From contig JAUHZB010000006.1 in assembly GCA_030426125.1 (NCBI GenBank), forward strand, positions 1 through 52,011: a stretch of 52,011 bases of DNA, written 5' to 3'. Positions 28,047-36,589 of the stretch are shown in pieces (the stretch's first letter is position 1; each line of letters starts with the position of its first letter). Under the pieces are notes generated by a model. That model was not told the origin of the DNA. It did not search any database and was given only the letters and a program-made list of their open reading frames with translations. The translations under genes were made by a program, and so were the position numbers. The DNA comes from a bacterium. Lineage in GTDB: Bacteria > Patescibacteriota > Saccharimonadia > Saccharimonadales > AWTP1-31.

Positions 28047-28773
28047 TGTAGACCTCCATAAACCTATTAGATAGGCTACCTGATCGATCTATAATATTCT
28101 CTATATAGTCGTTGAATACAATAGATCCTCTGGCGATCATCACAATCTCTTGTCCTAATCTCTCAGCCCAGTACAAATCATGTGTAGCTGCTATAATGCA
28201 ACTTCCTCCGTACATTTTGCGCCTCAATAACCTCTCGGCTCTATCTATAGCTACCGGATCTAGACCATTTCTAAGCTCATCAACAACTATAAAAAACGGA
28301 TCATGAATCAAGCCAGCAATGATCTGGACTTTCTTTTTATTTCCATGACTTAAGTCACCTAGCTGTTGATTGAAGCTATCAAATAACAAATCCTGTGCTA
28401 ATTCCTCAAGTCGTTTATTTGCGATTTTGGGGTCAATAGTTTTATAAATAGAAATTAATAAGGAGAAATATTCCTTAGCGGTTAGCTCTGGAATTATCCA
28501 ATCTTCATTATCCGGAATGAAACCAACCAATCTCTTAACCTCAACAGACTCTTTACTACTATCATATCCGCAGATATCAACCACTCCACTACTCGGCTTT
28601 ATTAAGCCAACTAAGCTTTCCATAAAAGTGGTCTTTCCGCTACCATTAGCTCCGACGATACAAGTCATACCGCCTGGTAAAAAACGAAGATATGGAATAT
28701 ATAGCTGGAATTTTTGACTACGCCTAACTTTCAGCTCATCAATAGTTAACTTTATTCTACGTCTTCGTCGCAT
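28039..28773 (-). CDS. ABC transporter ATP-binding protein
   Basis: Walker A GANGSGKTT; signature-like LGDLSHGNKKKVQIIAGL; Walker B FIVVDEL; TH switch. Internal start MRRRRRIKL preferred over 28815. Confidence 0.9.
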   Translation of the reverse strand: MRRRRRIKLTIDELKVRRSQKFQLYIPYLRFLPGGMTCIVGANGSGKTTFMESLVGLIKPSSGVVDICGYDSSKESVEVKRLVGFIPDNEDWIIPELTAKEYFSLLISIYKTIDPKIANKRLEELAQDLLFDSFNQQLGDLSHGNKKKVQIIAGLIHDPFFIVVDELRNGLDPVAIDRAERLLRRKMYGGSCIIAATHDLYWAERLGQEIVMIARGSIVFNDYIENIIDRSGSLSNRFMEVYNA

Positions 28774-29617
28774 AACGAGCCTCCTGAATAAACCCCCAAA
28801 TAACACGACCATCACTAAAACCAGGCATCCAGCTACACAGATGAAATATTGCTACACTTATTCCAATAATCCAGCTGAACCACAATGTGGCAAGCAGCGA
28901 TAGTGGCAAAATAAGAATCGAGACTAATGCCCCCGCGACTGGTCCGGACACGGCACTAAGCAGTTCATCCTTATGATCTAACGTTGGATGTAGCACCCCT
29001 ATCCTTGAGCCTCTAATCAGTAAAGCTGGTTTATATAAACAATGCCTTGGCTCTCTGGTCACAAAATAGATGTGCACTAATTCATGAACAACTGTACTGA
29101 TCAGCAGACAACCATAGAACGTGATTGTCACCCAAACTATAGTACTAACAGAGATATTTAGCCCGTAAGCAATGATAGCTGTGAATAGCATCAATATATT
29201 AGTCAACCTCATTGCCCTAATAACTGCCTGTATAGCTCCTGTAATATCTCCTTCGAATCGCTGTGACGGTTTATCTACTTTGACAAAATGAAGCTTCATA
29301 TTTGCCCTATAATACAAGTCATTTAGCGCAGAGCGCCTAGTCCTATCAACCTGCAGACCTCCTATACTATCCAAGAAATTAAATACAGTCTGTATAGTCT
29401 CGGTAGCTAAGTATCTATTTTGAAGCCTCCTACGAAGCTGCCACCAATATATTGGCTCAACTAGACCCTCGATGATATACACAGCAAACCTCGAAAGTTG
29501 ATGGCTAGCTCCATTGGCCCGGTCATAAATGTAACTACCCTTATGGATTAAACCTGACGACAAGCGCAGTTTGTCATCATCAGAAATTAATCCGGCATTA
29601 TAGGCGATAGCACTCAT
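28757..29617 (-). CDS. M50/site-2-protease-like membrane metalloprotease
   Basis: TVVHELVHIYFV (HExxH), SAVSGPVAGALVS, CSWMPGFSDGRVIWG (second metal-ligand DG motif). Confidence 0.75.
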   Translation of the reverse strand: MSAIAYNAGLISDDDKLRLSSGLIHKGSYIYDRANGASHQLSRFAVYIIEGLVEPIYWWQLRRRLQNRYLATETIQTVFNFLDSIGGLQVDRTRRSALNDLYYRANMKLHFVKVDKPSQRFEGDITGAIQAVIRAMRLTNILMLFTAIIAYGLNISVSTIVWVTITFYGCLLISTVVHELVHIYFVTREPRHCLYKPALLIRGSRIGVLHPTLDHKDELLSAVSGPVAGALVSILILPLSLLATLWFSWIIGISVAIFHLCSWMPGFSDGRVIWGFIQEARYATKT

Positions 29618-29814
29618 CACCTACACTTAAATGTTGCCTTGGCATTTTTCCAGTCCAACTCTATGCTTTTGGCACCCCGCCATCCGCAGATAATTATGGC
29701 CGCCAACCCGGTAGACCCGACTATAATCACCCAAGCTAGTGCTGCCACTATAACAGCAGATTCTTTAGTTTCATATCGATGAAATGGATCAGCGATAATT
29801 ATTGAATTATTCAT
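29617..29814 (-). CDS. 65-aa hydrophobic small protein, candidate precursor/substrate peptide
   Basis: SD aagaggg upstream of ATG 29814: MNNSIIIADPFHRYETKESAVIVAALAWVIIVGSTGLAAIIICGWRGAKSIELDWKNAKATFKCR; TGATG stop-start overlap with the protease gene. Confidence 0.65.
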   Translation of the reverse strand: MNNSIIIADPFHRYETKESAVIVAALAWVIIVGSTGLAAIIICGWRGAKSIELDWKNAKATFKCR

Positions 29815-30067
29815 ACACCCTCTTTTCTTTATGTGACTTTGCGGACAGCTGTGCCTGTATCCATTTGTAGTTCTATGGAAATTTATTGTCAATTTATCAA
29901 AATGGTTAATAATAACCATCATAATTTTGAGAAAATGCTATCTATCAAGAAAAATGGTGCAATTATTACACTGAATTTTTTGTAGTAAAAAAATGTTAAT
30001 CAAATGATTTACAGTCAATTAAATGTTACACACACAAAACATTGAGTTATAATATAAAGTATTAAGA

Positions 30068-30108
30068 CGAAAAGAGCCCCGAACGGTTAACTACCTAAGG
30101 CTCTCTTT
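30068..30108. terminator. Bidirectional hairpin terminator
   Basis: gaaaagagcc...ggctctcttttc symmetric stem with T-runs on both strands. Confidence 0.7.
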
Positions 30109-30921
30109 TCATTTATGGACCTGCGGATTTCTTGCTGAACGAATAACATTATCGAACAAAGCACAAACTGTCAGTGGCCCTACTCCACCCTTAAGCGGAG
30201 TGATAGTAATGTCTGGAAGCTCACGGACGGTGTTATCAACGTCGCCGATCAGGCCATTGCTGTCAGTCGCAACACCAGCATCAACAATTACAGCGTCTTC
30301 TTTTATCATGTCTTTTGTTATCAATCCTGGTACTCCAGTAGCTGAGATAATGATATCGGCTGACTTGCATTGCTCGCTTAGATCTCCGCTTTTTTTATCA
30401 ACCACAGAAACATCTAGATCTGATGTTTTCAGTAATTTCAAAAGAGGCTTACCGACTAAGCGTCCATGGCCAACTATCACAATTTTCCTGCCTGGTAAGT
30501 TTATGTTATAGCCCGCTAATAGCCATGAAATAGCGAGCGGTGTAGGTGCATCAAATTTCGTCCCTACTCCGAGACCGTCAACATCTTTACTCTTATCTAC
30601 TAGATTAAGTACCTTGTCAGTCTGAGATCTATCTGGGAGTGGAATCTGGACAATTACTCCGTGCACTGATTGATCCTGATTTAATGACTTTATTCTATCC
30701 TCGGCCTCAGCTTGCTCTATAGTATGAACATCGACAGTAATACCAATATCTGATCCATACTTCTGCTTTAATTTCATATAGCTATCTACAACTGGATCTG
30801 GGTTAGTACGAATAATAGCCAGCTTTGGCGTGACTCCTTTAGATTGAACCAAGGAGCGCACTTCAGTGGCCTGACGTTGTTTGATATAGCCAGCTAAGCT
30901 ACTGCCATCTAATATTTTCAT
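30109..30921 (-). CDS. folD: methylenetetrahydrofolate dehydrogenase/cyclohydrolase
   Basis: YMKLKQKYGSDIGI, GVIVQIPLPD, KDVDGL, IVIVGHGRLVGKPLLKLL, TPLKGGVGPLT. Confidence 0.95.
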   Translation of the reverse strand: MKILDGSSLAGYIKQRQATEVRSLVQSKGVTPKLAIIRTNPDPVVDSYMKLKQKYGSDIGITVDVHTIEQAEAEDRIKSLNQDQSVHGVIVQIPLPDRSQTDKVLNLVDKSKDVDGLGVGTKFDAPTPLAISWLLAGYNINLPGRKIVIVGHGRLVGKPLLKLLKTSDLDVSVVDKKSGDLSEQCKSADIIISATGVPGLITKDMIKEDAVIVDAGVATDSNGLIGDVDNTVRELPDITITPLKGGVGPLTVCALFDNVIRSARNPQVHK

Positions 30922-30981
30922 ATCTGTTATTTAACCATACATATTCGGTCTACAGAAATAAATGGAATTCTTTAGCAACTA

Positions 30982-31629
30982 TTAGAGTATTTCTTTAAGC
31001 TTTCTAATATCTTGTATATAGATCAAAGACCTAGAGACACGGATCAAGCCTTTTTTCTCTAGCCCATTAAGTTCTCGCCCTGTCGTCTCCCTTGTCGCGT
31101 TTATCGAGCTGGCGATGTCTTGATGCCTAAGAGGGACGTCAATTACTATCTCATTATCTATAACGTGGCCGAATCTAGGTTCTAAAGAAAGGATAAAAGC
31201 CACCAGCCTTTCTCTTACTGTCCGATACTCCAGCCCGATTATTCTCTCCGAATGAACCCGGTACATTTCTACTGCCATATCTAGAATAGGTGCTAACAAC
31301 TCCGGATCAGCTTCAATATTCTTTAAAAAGTCTTTACGGCTGATCCGCCACAACACCACATCATTTAATACTTGGTAGATTACACTTCTCTCCTGGCCAG
31401 TGACCGCCCAAATAAGCGGGAATACTTCGTCTTGTTGCCTTATCACTAGTAAGTTCTCTTCGCCGTACTTAGTGATATCGAAAGCCTTGACGGTACCAGA
31501 TTCAATGTAGAAAACCGCGTTATTGTGCTCTCCGGGGCGAACAACATACTCCCCTTTAGAATAAGAAAGCCGATTACCTTTCTTGAAGATATCGACTAAT
31601 TTAGCATTTTGTTCTTTTGAGCCCAACAT
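30982..31629 (-). CDS. Crp/Fnr-family transcriptional regulator
   Basis: cNMP-binding fold (GEYVVRPGEHNNAVFYIESGTVKAF) + HTH (RHQDIASSINATRETTGRELNGLEKKGLI). Start revised from TTG 31644 (which is the -10 region) to ATG 31629. Confidence 0.88.
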   Translation of the reverse strand: MLGSKEQNAKLVDIFKKGNRLSYSKGEYVVRPGEHNNAVFYIESGTVKAFDITKYGEENLLVIRQQDEVFPLIWAVTGQERSVIYQVLNDVVLWRISRKDFLKNIEADPELLAPILDMAVEMYRVHSERIIGLEYRTVRERLVAFILSLEPRFGHVIDNEIVIDVPLRHQDIASSINATRETTGRELNGLEKKGLIRVSRSLIYIQDIRKLKEIL

Positions 31630-31675
31630 GTATAGATTATACAATATTTTAAATAATCCTGCATCCGTATCGCAA

Positions 31676-31691
31676 AGTGAGGTTAATCACA
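31676..31691. promoter_or_regulatory. candidate CRP/FNR-type binding site
   Basis: aGTGA-GGTTAA-TCACa, one mismatch to TGTGA-N6-TCACA. Confidence 0.5.
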
Positions 31692-31762
31692 TAGACTTGG
31701 TGATTATGTTAGCTGTCACCCTGCATGGCGCTATATATAGTAATAGTTGAGAGGAGGGAGAC

Positions 31763-32365
31763 ATGGTGAGAGCAATAACAGTTCAAAAACAATTAAAGGC
31801 AATTGGTGCTTCATTTCCGTTTTTTGGGAGACCGGAAATAGATGAGCTACCAAAAATTATGGTTGATGGCGAGGTAATTCAACATATAATCTTTGGGCGT
31901 TATGAGGGGGGTTATGCCGTTCTTTGTGCAACCAACTTCAGAATACTATTAATAGACAAAAAACTACTGTTTTTAACAGTTGAAGACGTCCGTTACGACA
32001 TGATAGCTGAACTAGATTATGGTCATCAGTTCTTAGGAGCCACCATTCACATCCGAAGCTTTAGTAAGGACTTAAAATTCCAGTGCTTCAATAAACAAAA
32101 ACTACGTGACTTCACTAGTTTTATTCAGCAAAGAGTTATGGAGCTCCGTCAACACCACATCCAGCCACTCAATCAAGAAGAATCTACTATGCCAATACCT
32201 ATTCAGACTTTTAACGAACCAGACAACCAACTAACCCCCCAACAAGCTGCTTCTTTAATCCCGCTAAACCGCGAAAAATGGCATAAGGCCAACCCGGTCC
32301 CAAAAGCAAACAATCCATACGTGCAATCTCCACTACTTACCAGAAAACGAGTCGGGCGCTACTAG
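31763..32365 (+). CDS. hypothetical protein, possible bacterial PH-like domain
   Basis: gaggaggga SD; GEVIQHIIFGRYEGGYAVLCATNFRILLIDKKLLFLTVEDVRYDMIAELDYG. Confidence 0.65.
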   Translation: MVRAITVQKQLKAIGASFPFFGRPEIDELPKIMVDGEVIQHIIFGRYEGGYAVLCATNFRILLIDKKLLFLTVEDVRYDMIAELDYGHQFLGATIHIRSFSKDLKFQCFNKQKLRDFTSFIQQRVMELRQHHIQPLNQEESTMPIPIQTFNEPDNQLTPQQAASLIPLNREKWHKANPVPKANNPYVQSPLLTRKRVGRY

Positions 32366-32427
32366 ACTCAACAGAGGGCTAGCTAACAGATAGATTAGTT
32401 GTTATAATACATCCGTTGTAAATGCAA

Positions 32428-32502
32428 GCGGGTGTCGTACAACGGCTAGTATATGAGTTTTCCAAACTCAGGACGAGGGTTCGATTCCCTCCACCCGCAC
32501 CA
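32428..32502 (+). tRNA. tRNA-Gly(TCC), CCA encoded
   Basis: gcgggtg...tgagt TTTCCAA actca...ggttcgattcc..cacccgcacca. Confidence 0.95.
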
Positions 32503-32509
32503 AAAATAC

Positions 32510-32586
32510 GCCCCCGTAGCTCAGCTGGATAGAGCAGGAGACTTCTAAGCTCAAGGTCGCATGTTCGAATCATGCCGGGGGTACCA
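32510..32586 (+). tRNA. tRNA-Arg(TCT), CCA encoded
   Basis: gcccccgtagctc...CTTCTAA loop...gttcgaatcatgccgggggtacca; mismatched anticodon stem. Confidence 0.85.
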
Positions 32587-32644
32587 ACAGCATCTTAAAT
32601 CTGAATATTTTCAATCCAACAACTGTAAAGTACAACCAACGAGC

Positions 32645-32872
32645 CTATTTAATGAGATCTATCTGCTTGGCTAAATCCCGATCTTTGTTGGTGACTTTTT
32701 TCTCTGAGTGAGTCGTTAAACTAACTTTAACTTTACCCCAGCTAAGCTCAATGTCTGGGTGATGGTTTACTAGCTCAGCTAACTCCCCTACTTTATTAAC
32801 AAAGCTAAGAGCCGATTTAAAATCTTTAAACGAAAATTCTTTAGTTAAACTGTTATTTTCTTCATTCCACAC
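32645..32872 (-). CDS. pterin-4a-carbinolamine dehydratase-like
   Basis: FKSALSFVNKVGELAELVNHHPDIELSWGKVKVSLTTHSEKKVTNKDRDLAKQID. Confidence 0.85.
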   Translation of the reverse strand: MWNEENNSLTKEFSFKDFKSALSFVNKVGELAELVNHHPDIELSWGKVKVSLTTHSEKKVTNKDRDLAKQIDLIK

Positions 32873-32903
32873 AGCAAACTCCTATATACTCTTAAATTAA
32901 TAG

Positions 32904-33758
32904 TTACCCTACAGGATTGGCATACCGCCGACTGTATCTTATGTCTACTGCGTGAGATAGATCTCTTTGCATATTGGCGTGAAGCATCTCATTAAATTCA
33001 CCCGGGTCAGCAGTATCGGTAATTAGTGGCATCCCAAAAACCATATCGGCGTGTTTTGTGTCATAACCCAGGTCTTCATCCCCGATAAACAAACCAACAG
33101 ACAGAACCGCTACTCGCCTGTTGCCAATTAGTTCACTATGTATCTGTTGAAATCCAGACTTCAGTTCTCTAACTTTGTGATGGTGTTGTCCTTCTTGTAG
33201 TCTTTCACCCTCCGGGAAGCCAGCAACATCTAACCGATCCCGAACAGCTTTATTGACGCCAAGACGCCTAGATAATACTGAAGCCTCGACTCTGGCCTCA
33301 GCCAAGTCCTCACTAATTTCTTCACCATCCTTAGCGCGTACAACCGGGTAAGCTCCTAGTGCATCAATGGCATAACGTTGAGCTAAACCAACAATCCCCG
33401 GCTGATTAAATAACGATTGTTTGCCCATTATTGTAAAATTACCTCTCCGATTGCGCAGTGTGGGCACACGTTGGACTGCAGTGGCTAGGTTGTATTGATC
33501 AGTCTCACTTTTGGTATGATTAGATACCAATAAGAGCTGTGTACCGTCACGAACTTCAGCGTCAATCTGCTCCTCGGCACCTCTACCAAAAAATACATGA
33601 GGTCGAAAAATTTGTGATAACGCAAAATGAGCTACCTTGGCAAATGATTTATTAGGACCCCTATGATCATAATATTCAAAGACTTCGGGGTAATTTTCGA
33701 TTGAAACTTCGGGTCTGCTTGCTAAACGCTTCATTGCAAGGATTATACCAATATTCAC
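32904..33758 (-). CDS. PlsC-like acyltransferase
   Basis: LLLVSNHTKSETDQYN; GFPEGERL. Confidence 0.6.
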   Translation of the reverse strand: MNIGIILAMKRLASRPEVSIENYPEVFEYYDHRGPNKSFAKVAHFALSQIFRPHVFFGRGAEEQIDAEVRDGTQLLLVSNHTKSETDQYNLATAVQRVPTLRNRRGNFTIMGKQSLFNQPGIVGLAQRYAIDALGAYPVVRAKDGEEISEDLAEARVEASVLSRRLGVNKAVRDRLDVAGFPEGERLQEGQHHHKVRELKSGFQQIHSELIGNRRVAVLSVGLFIGDEDLGYDTKHADMVFGMPLITDTADPGEFNEMLHANMQRDLSHAVDIRYSRRYANPVG

Positions 33759-33787
33759 TGCCTACACCCAAAACCAAGACTCCTCTG

Positions 33788-33816
33788 TTGATACTTTAAC
33801 CCTTAACAGATATAAT
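33788..33816 (+). promoter_or_regulatory. tRNA-His promoter
   Basis: TTGATA-N17-TATAAT. Confidence 0.85.
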
Positions 33817-33827
33817 ACAGAGGTTGT

Positions 33828-33905
33828 GGTGCCTATAGCTCAGCTGGTTAGAGCGTCGGGTTGTGGTTCCGAAGGCCGTGGGTTCAAGTCCCATTAGGCA
33901 CCCCA
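33828..33905 (+). tRNA. tRNA-His(GTG), CCA encoded
   Basis: G-1 opposite discriminator C; loop TTGTGGT; ggttcaagtcc; taggcacccca. Confidence 0.95.
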
Positions 33906-34048
33906 GATTATCTATTAGCATTTTTCCTTTTATTACATATCGCTTTTTTTAACATATATTTTTTCAGCTAACTTTCAATTAAACCTCCTACTATGTAGTT
34001 GTTGCTAGGATCCAGCAATACAACACAAACTAAAAAAGGAGGATAACT

Positions 34049-34537
34049 ATTAAAGAACTAATTAAACGAACTTTAATCATTGGTGGAGTCGCCTCTACTA
34101 TCGGTTTAGCCGGTATCGGTGGAGCAGGTATAGCCAGTGCCGCAACGCCTAGCGACAGCGAGAGCCTAGTAGATAAGATTGCCAGCACTTTTAATCTAGA
34201 TAAATCCGAGGTTCAACAGGTATTTACCGAGAATCGTGAAGCTAGACAGCAGGAGCGTCAAGCCAAACTTAGCGAGACCCTTGATCAAGCCGTAGAAGAC
34301 GGTAAAATATCCCAAGATCAAGCAGACAAACTACTCGCCAAAATGGAAGAACAACGTTCTGAGCGTCAAGCTAATAGAGAATCCAATAAGGATTTATCTA
34401 AAGAAGAAAGACGCGAACAACACCAAGCTAATCGTGAAGAATTTAAACAATGGTTAAGTGACAACGACATCCCGGAAGATATTCTTCCAGGACCTGGCGC
34501 TGGACACGGACACCATGGTCACGGAATGGGGGTATAG
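34049..34537 (+). CDS. secreted protein with His/Gly-rich C-terminus; apparent ATT start
   Basis: SD aggagg (34037-34042) 6 nt before ATT: (M)KELIKRTLIIGGVASTIGLAGIGGAGIASAATPSDSESLVDKIASTFNLDKSEVQQVF...GHGHHGHGMGV. No ATG/GTG/TTG between the in-frame stop at 34031 and the signal peptide. Confidence 0.75.
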   Translation: MKELIKRTLIIGGVASTIGLAGIGGAGIASAATPSDSESLVDKIASTFNLDKSEVQQVFTENREARQQERQAKLSETLDQAVEDGKISQDQADKLLAKMEEQRSERQANRESNKDLSKEERREQHQANREEFKQWLSDNDIPEDILPGPGAGHGHHGHGMGV

Positions 34538-34585
34538 CATAACAAATATTAAATAGATGCCTTAACAGCCAAATCGCATTACCGT

Positions 34586-34619
34586 CAGACTGCTGGAGAA
34601 ATCCGGCAGTCTGTTTTTT
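34586..34619 (+). terminator. Rho-independent terminator
   Basis: cagactgctgg-agaaat-ccggcagtctg-tttttt. Confidence 0.9.
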
Positions 34620-34711
34620 GTTACCTACAACCATTTACTACTAATATAAGCTTGGACAGCTCTAATCTGTTATAATGTAAGCAAACAGTTAAGATAAATA
34701 AGGGGAGAATA

Positions 34712-36589
34712 GTGCTTAGAAAAGTGTCTAATTTTTTTACAGAATACAAACAATTTGGACTGGTTGTAATCAGCCTAATAGCCGCTGCTGGATTATACCT
34801 AGCTGGCCTATACACTGCAGCTAATTGGCTGCTAGCTATCGCAGCCCTACTAAATCTAATTCCACTAGTTTGGGGTATGATCCAAGATATTCGAGTTGGC
34901 ACTTATGGTGTAGATATTCTAGCGGCTACAGCCATACTGGCTGCCGTTCTCTACGGTGAATATCTAACAGCTATGGTTATAGTTCTAATGTTAACCGGTG
35001 GTGAATCTTTAGAAGATTACGCCGAAAAAAGAGCCCAGACTGAACTTACTGATCTACTCAAAAGGGCACCAACTAAAGCTCACCTACTTAAAGCAGGTAA
35101 ACAAAAAGATATTAAAGTTAGCGAAGTAAAAGTTAACGACAAGCTAATAATAAAGCCGGGAGAAGTTGTACCAGTTGACGCCATCATAATTAGTGGAACA
35201 ACTAGCCTTGATGAATCAAGTATCACTGGTGAAAGCTTACCAGTAACAAAAAATGAGAATGATCAAATCCTTAGCGGCTCAGTAAATATTGACGGTGTGC
35301 TAACCGTTAAGGCTACTCAAACTGCCAAAAACAGCCAGTACCAGCAAATAGTCCAACTGGTAAAAACAGCCACCGCTTCTAAGTCACCTTTCGTGAGAGT
35401 AGCCGACCGCTACAGCGTGCCTTTCACCCTATTTGCTTTTACTGTAGCTATAGGTGCTTGGGCTATATCTGGAGACAGTTTAAGGTTCCTGCAGGTATTA
35501 GTAGTAGCCACCCCCTGCCCGCTAATTTTAGCTGCACCTATTGCTCTTATCTCTGGGATGAGTCGTGCTGCTAAGAACGGAATTATTGCTAAGAAATCTT
35601 CAGCACTAGAGAAGTTGGCAGAAATAAAAACTATTGGTTTTGACAAAACTGGCACCTTAACTAAAGGTCAACCAGTGGTTAGTAAAATAACCAGCTATGG
35701 AAAGTATAAGAATGACGACATTATCCAATACGCAGCGACTCTAGAAAGCAAATCTAACCATATTCTAGCTAAAGCCATAACCGATGAAGCTACTAAACGA
35801 AACCTAAAAACCAAGAAGACTAAGCACATATCTGAACTAGCTGGCCTTGGCCTAAAAGCCAGTATTTCTGGACAGTCAGTCTTAGTTGGTCGATACAACC
35901 TACTAGAGCAAGAACATGTAAATTTTCCAGCTAAATTCAATCGATCTAGCATACAAAGTACTTCTGCCTTAGTAGCCATCAACGGACAACTAGCTGGTGT
36001 GATTAACTTCGAGGACGAAATACGCAGTGAGGCCAAGACAACGCTAAGACTTCTAAAAAACCTTGGTATAAAAAACTTACTCATGGTCACCGGCGATAAC
36101 AGTAAGACCGCTCAGAAAATAGCTAGCAAATTAGGAATTACAGATGTAGTCTCCGAAGCTCTACCAGCTGACAAAATTCGAGCTATTGAGGACGTCAAAC
36201 ATCCCCCAGTAGCCTTTGTTGGTGACGGAGTTAACGATGCACCGGTACTAGCTAGTGCTGACGTTGGTATTGCCCTAGGGGCCAAAGGTTCAACCGCAGC
36301 CAGCGAGTCAGCCGATGTTGTAATCATGGTTGATGATGTTAGTAAAGTGGAGTCAGCCGTCCATATATCCAAGCGGACGCTATACATTGCCAAGCAAAGT
36401 ATATTTATTGGTATTGGACTAAGCGTCGTTCTAATGGCCATCTTTGCTACTGGTAGATTCAAACCTGTGTATGGAGCTGCTCTTCAAGAAGTTGTAGATA
36501 TTGTAGTTATCTTAAACGCCCTCAGGGCTCATGGATCCTGGAAGAAACCGAAAATTAAAACGGCTAAACCACAGCCAGCTACTGCTTAA
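34712..36589 (+). CDS. P1B-type heavy-metal P-type ATPase (GTG start)
   Basis: SITGESLPV, VVATPCPLILAAPIAL, GFDKTGTLTKG, VTGDN, FVGDGVNDAPVLASADVGIA; SD ggggag. Confidence 0.93.
   Translation: MLRKVSNFFTEYKQFGLVVISLIAAAGLYLAGLYTAANWLLAIAALLNLIPLVWGMIQDIRVGTYGVDILAATAILAAVLYGEYLTAMVIVLMLTGGESLEDYAEKRAQTELTDLLKRAPTKAHLLKAGKQKDIKVSEVKVNDKLIIKPGEVVPVDAIIISGTTSLDESSITGESLPVTKNENDQILSGSVNIDGVLTVKATQTAKNSQYQQIVQLVKTATASKSPFVRVADRYSVPFTLFAFTVAIGAWAISGDSLRFLQVLVVATPCPLILAAPIALISGMSRAAKNGIIAKKSSALEKLAEIKTIGFDKTGTLTKGQPVVSKITSYGKYKNDDIIQYAATLESKSNHILAKAITDEATKRNLKTKKTKHISELAGLGLKASISGQSVLVGRYNLLEQEHVNFPAKFNRSSIQSTSALVAINGQLAGVINFEDEIRSEAKTTLRLLKNLGIKNLLMVTGDNSKTAQKIASKLGITDVVSEALPADKIRAIEDVKHPPVAFVGDGVNDAPVLASADVGIALGAKGSTAASESADVVIMVDDVSKVESAVHISKRTLYIAKQSIFIGIGLSVVLMAIFATGRFKPVYGAALQEVVDIVVILNALRAHGSWKKPKIKTAKPQPATA

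Noticed and set aside
32379-32573. 64-aa minus-strand ORF (GAGGGNRTLVLSLENSY...)
   Set aside because: Antisense read-through of tRNA-Gly and tRNA-Arg; a classic spurious ORF.
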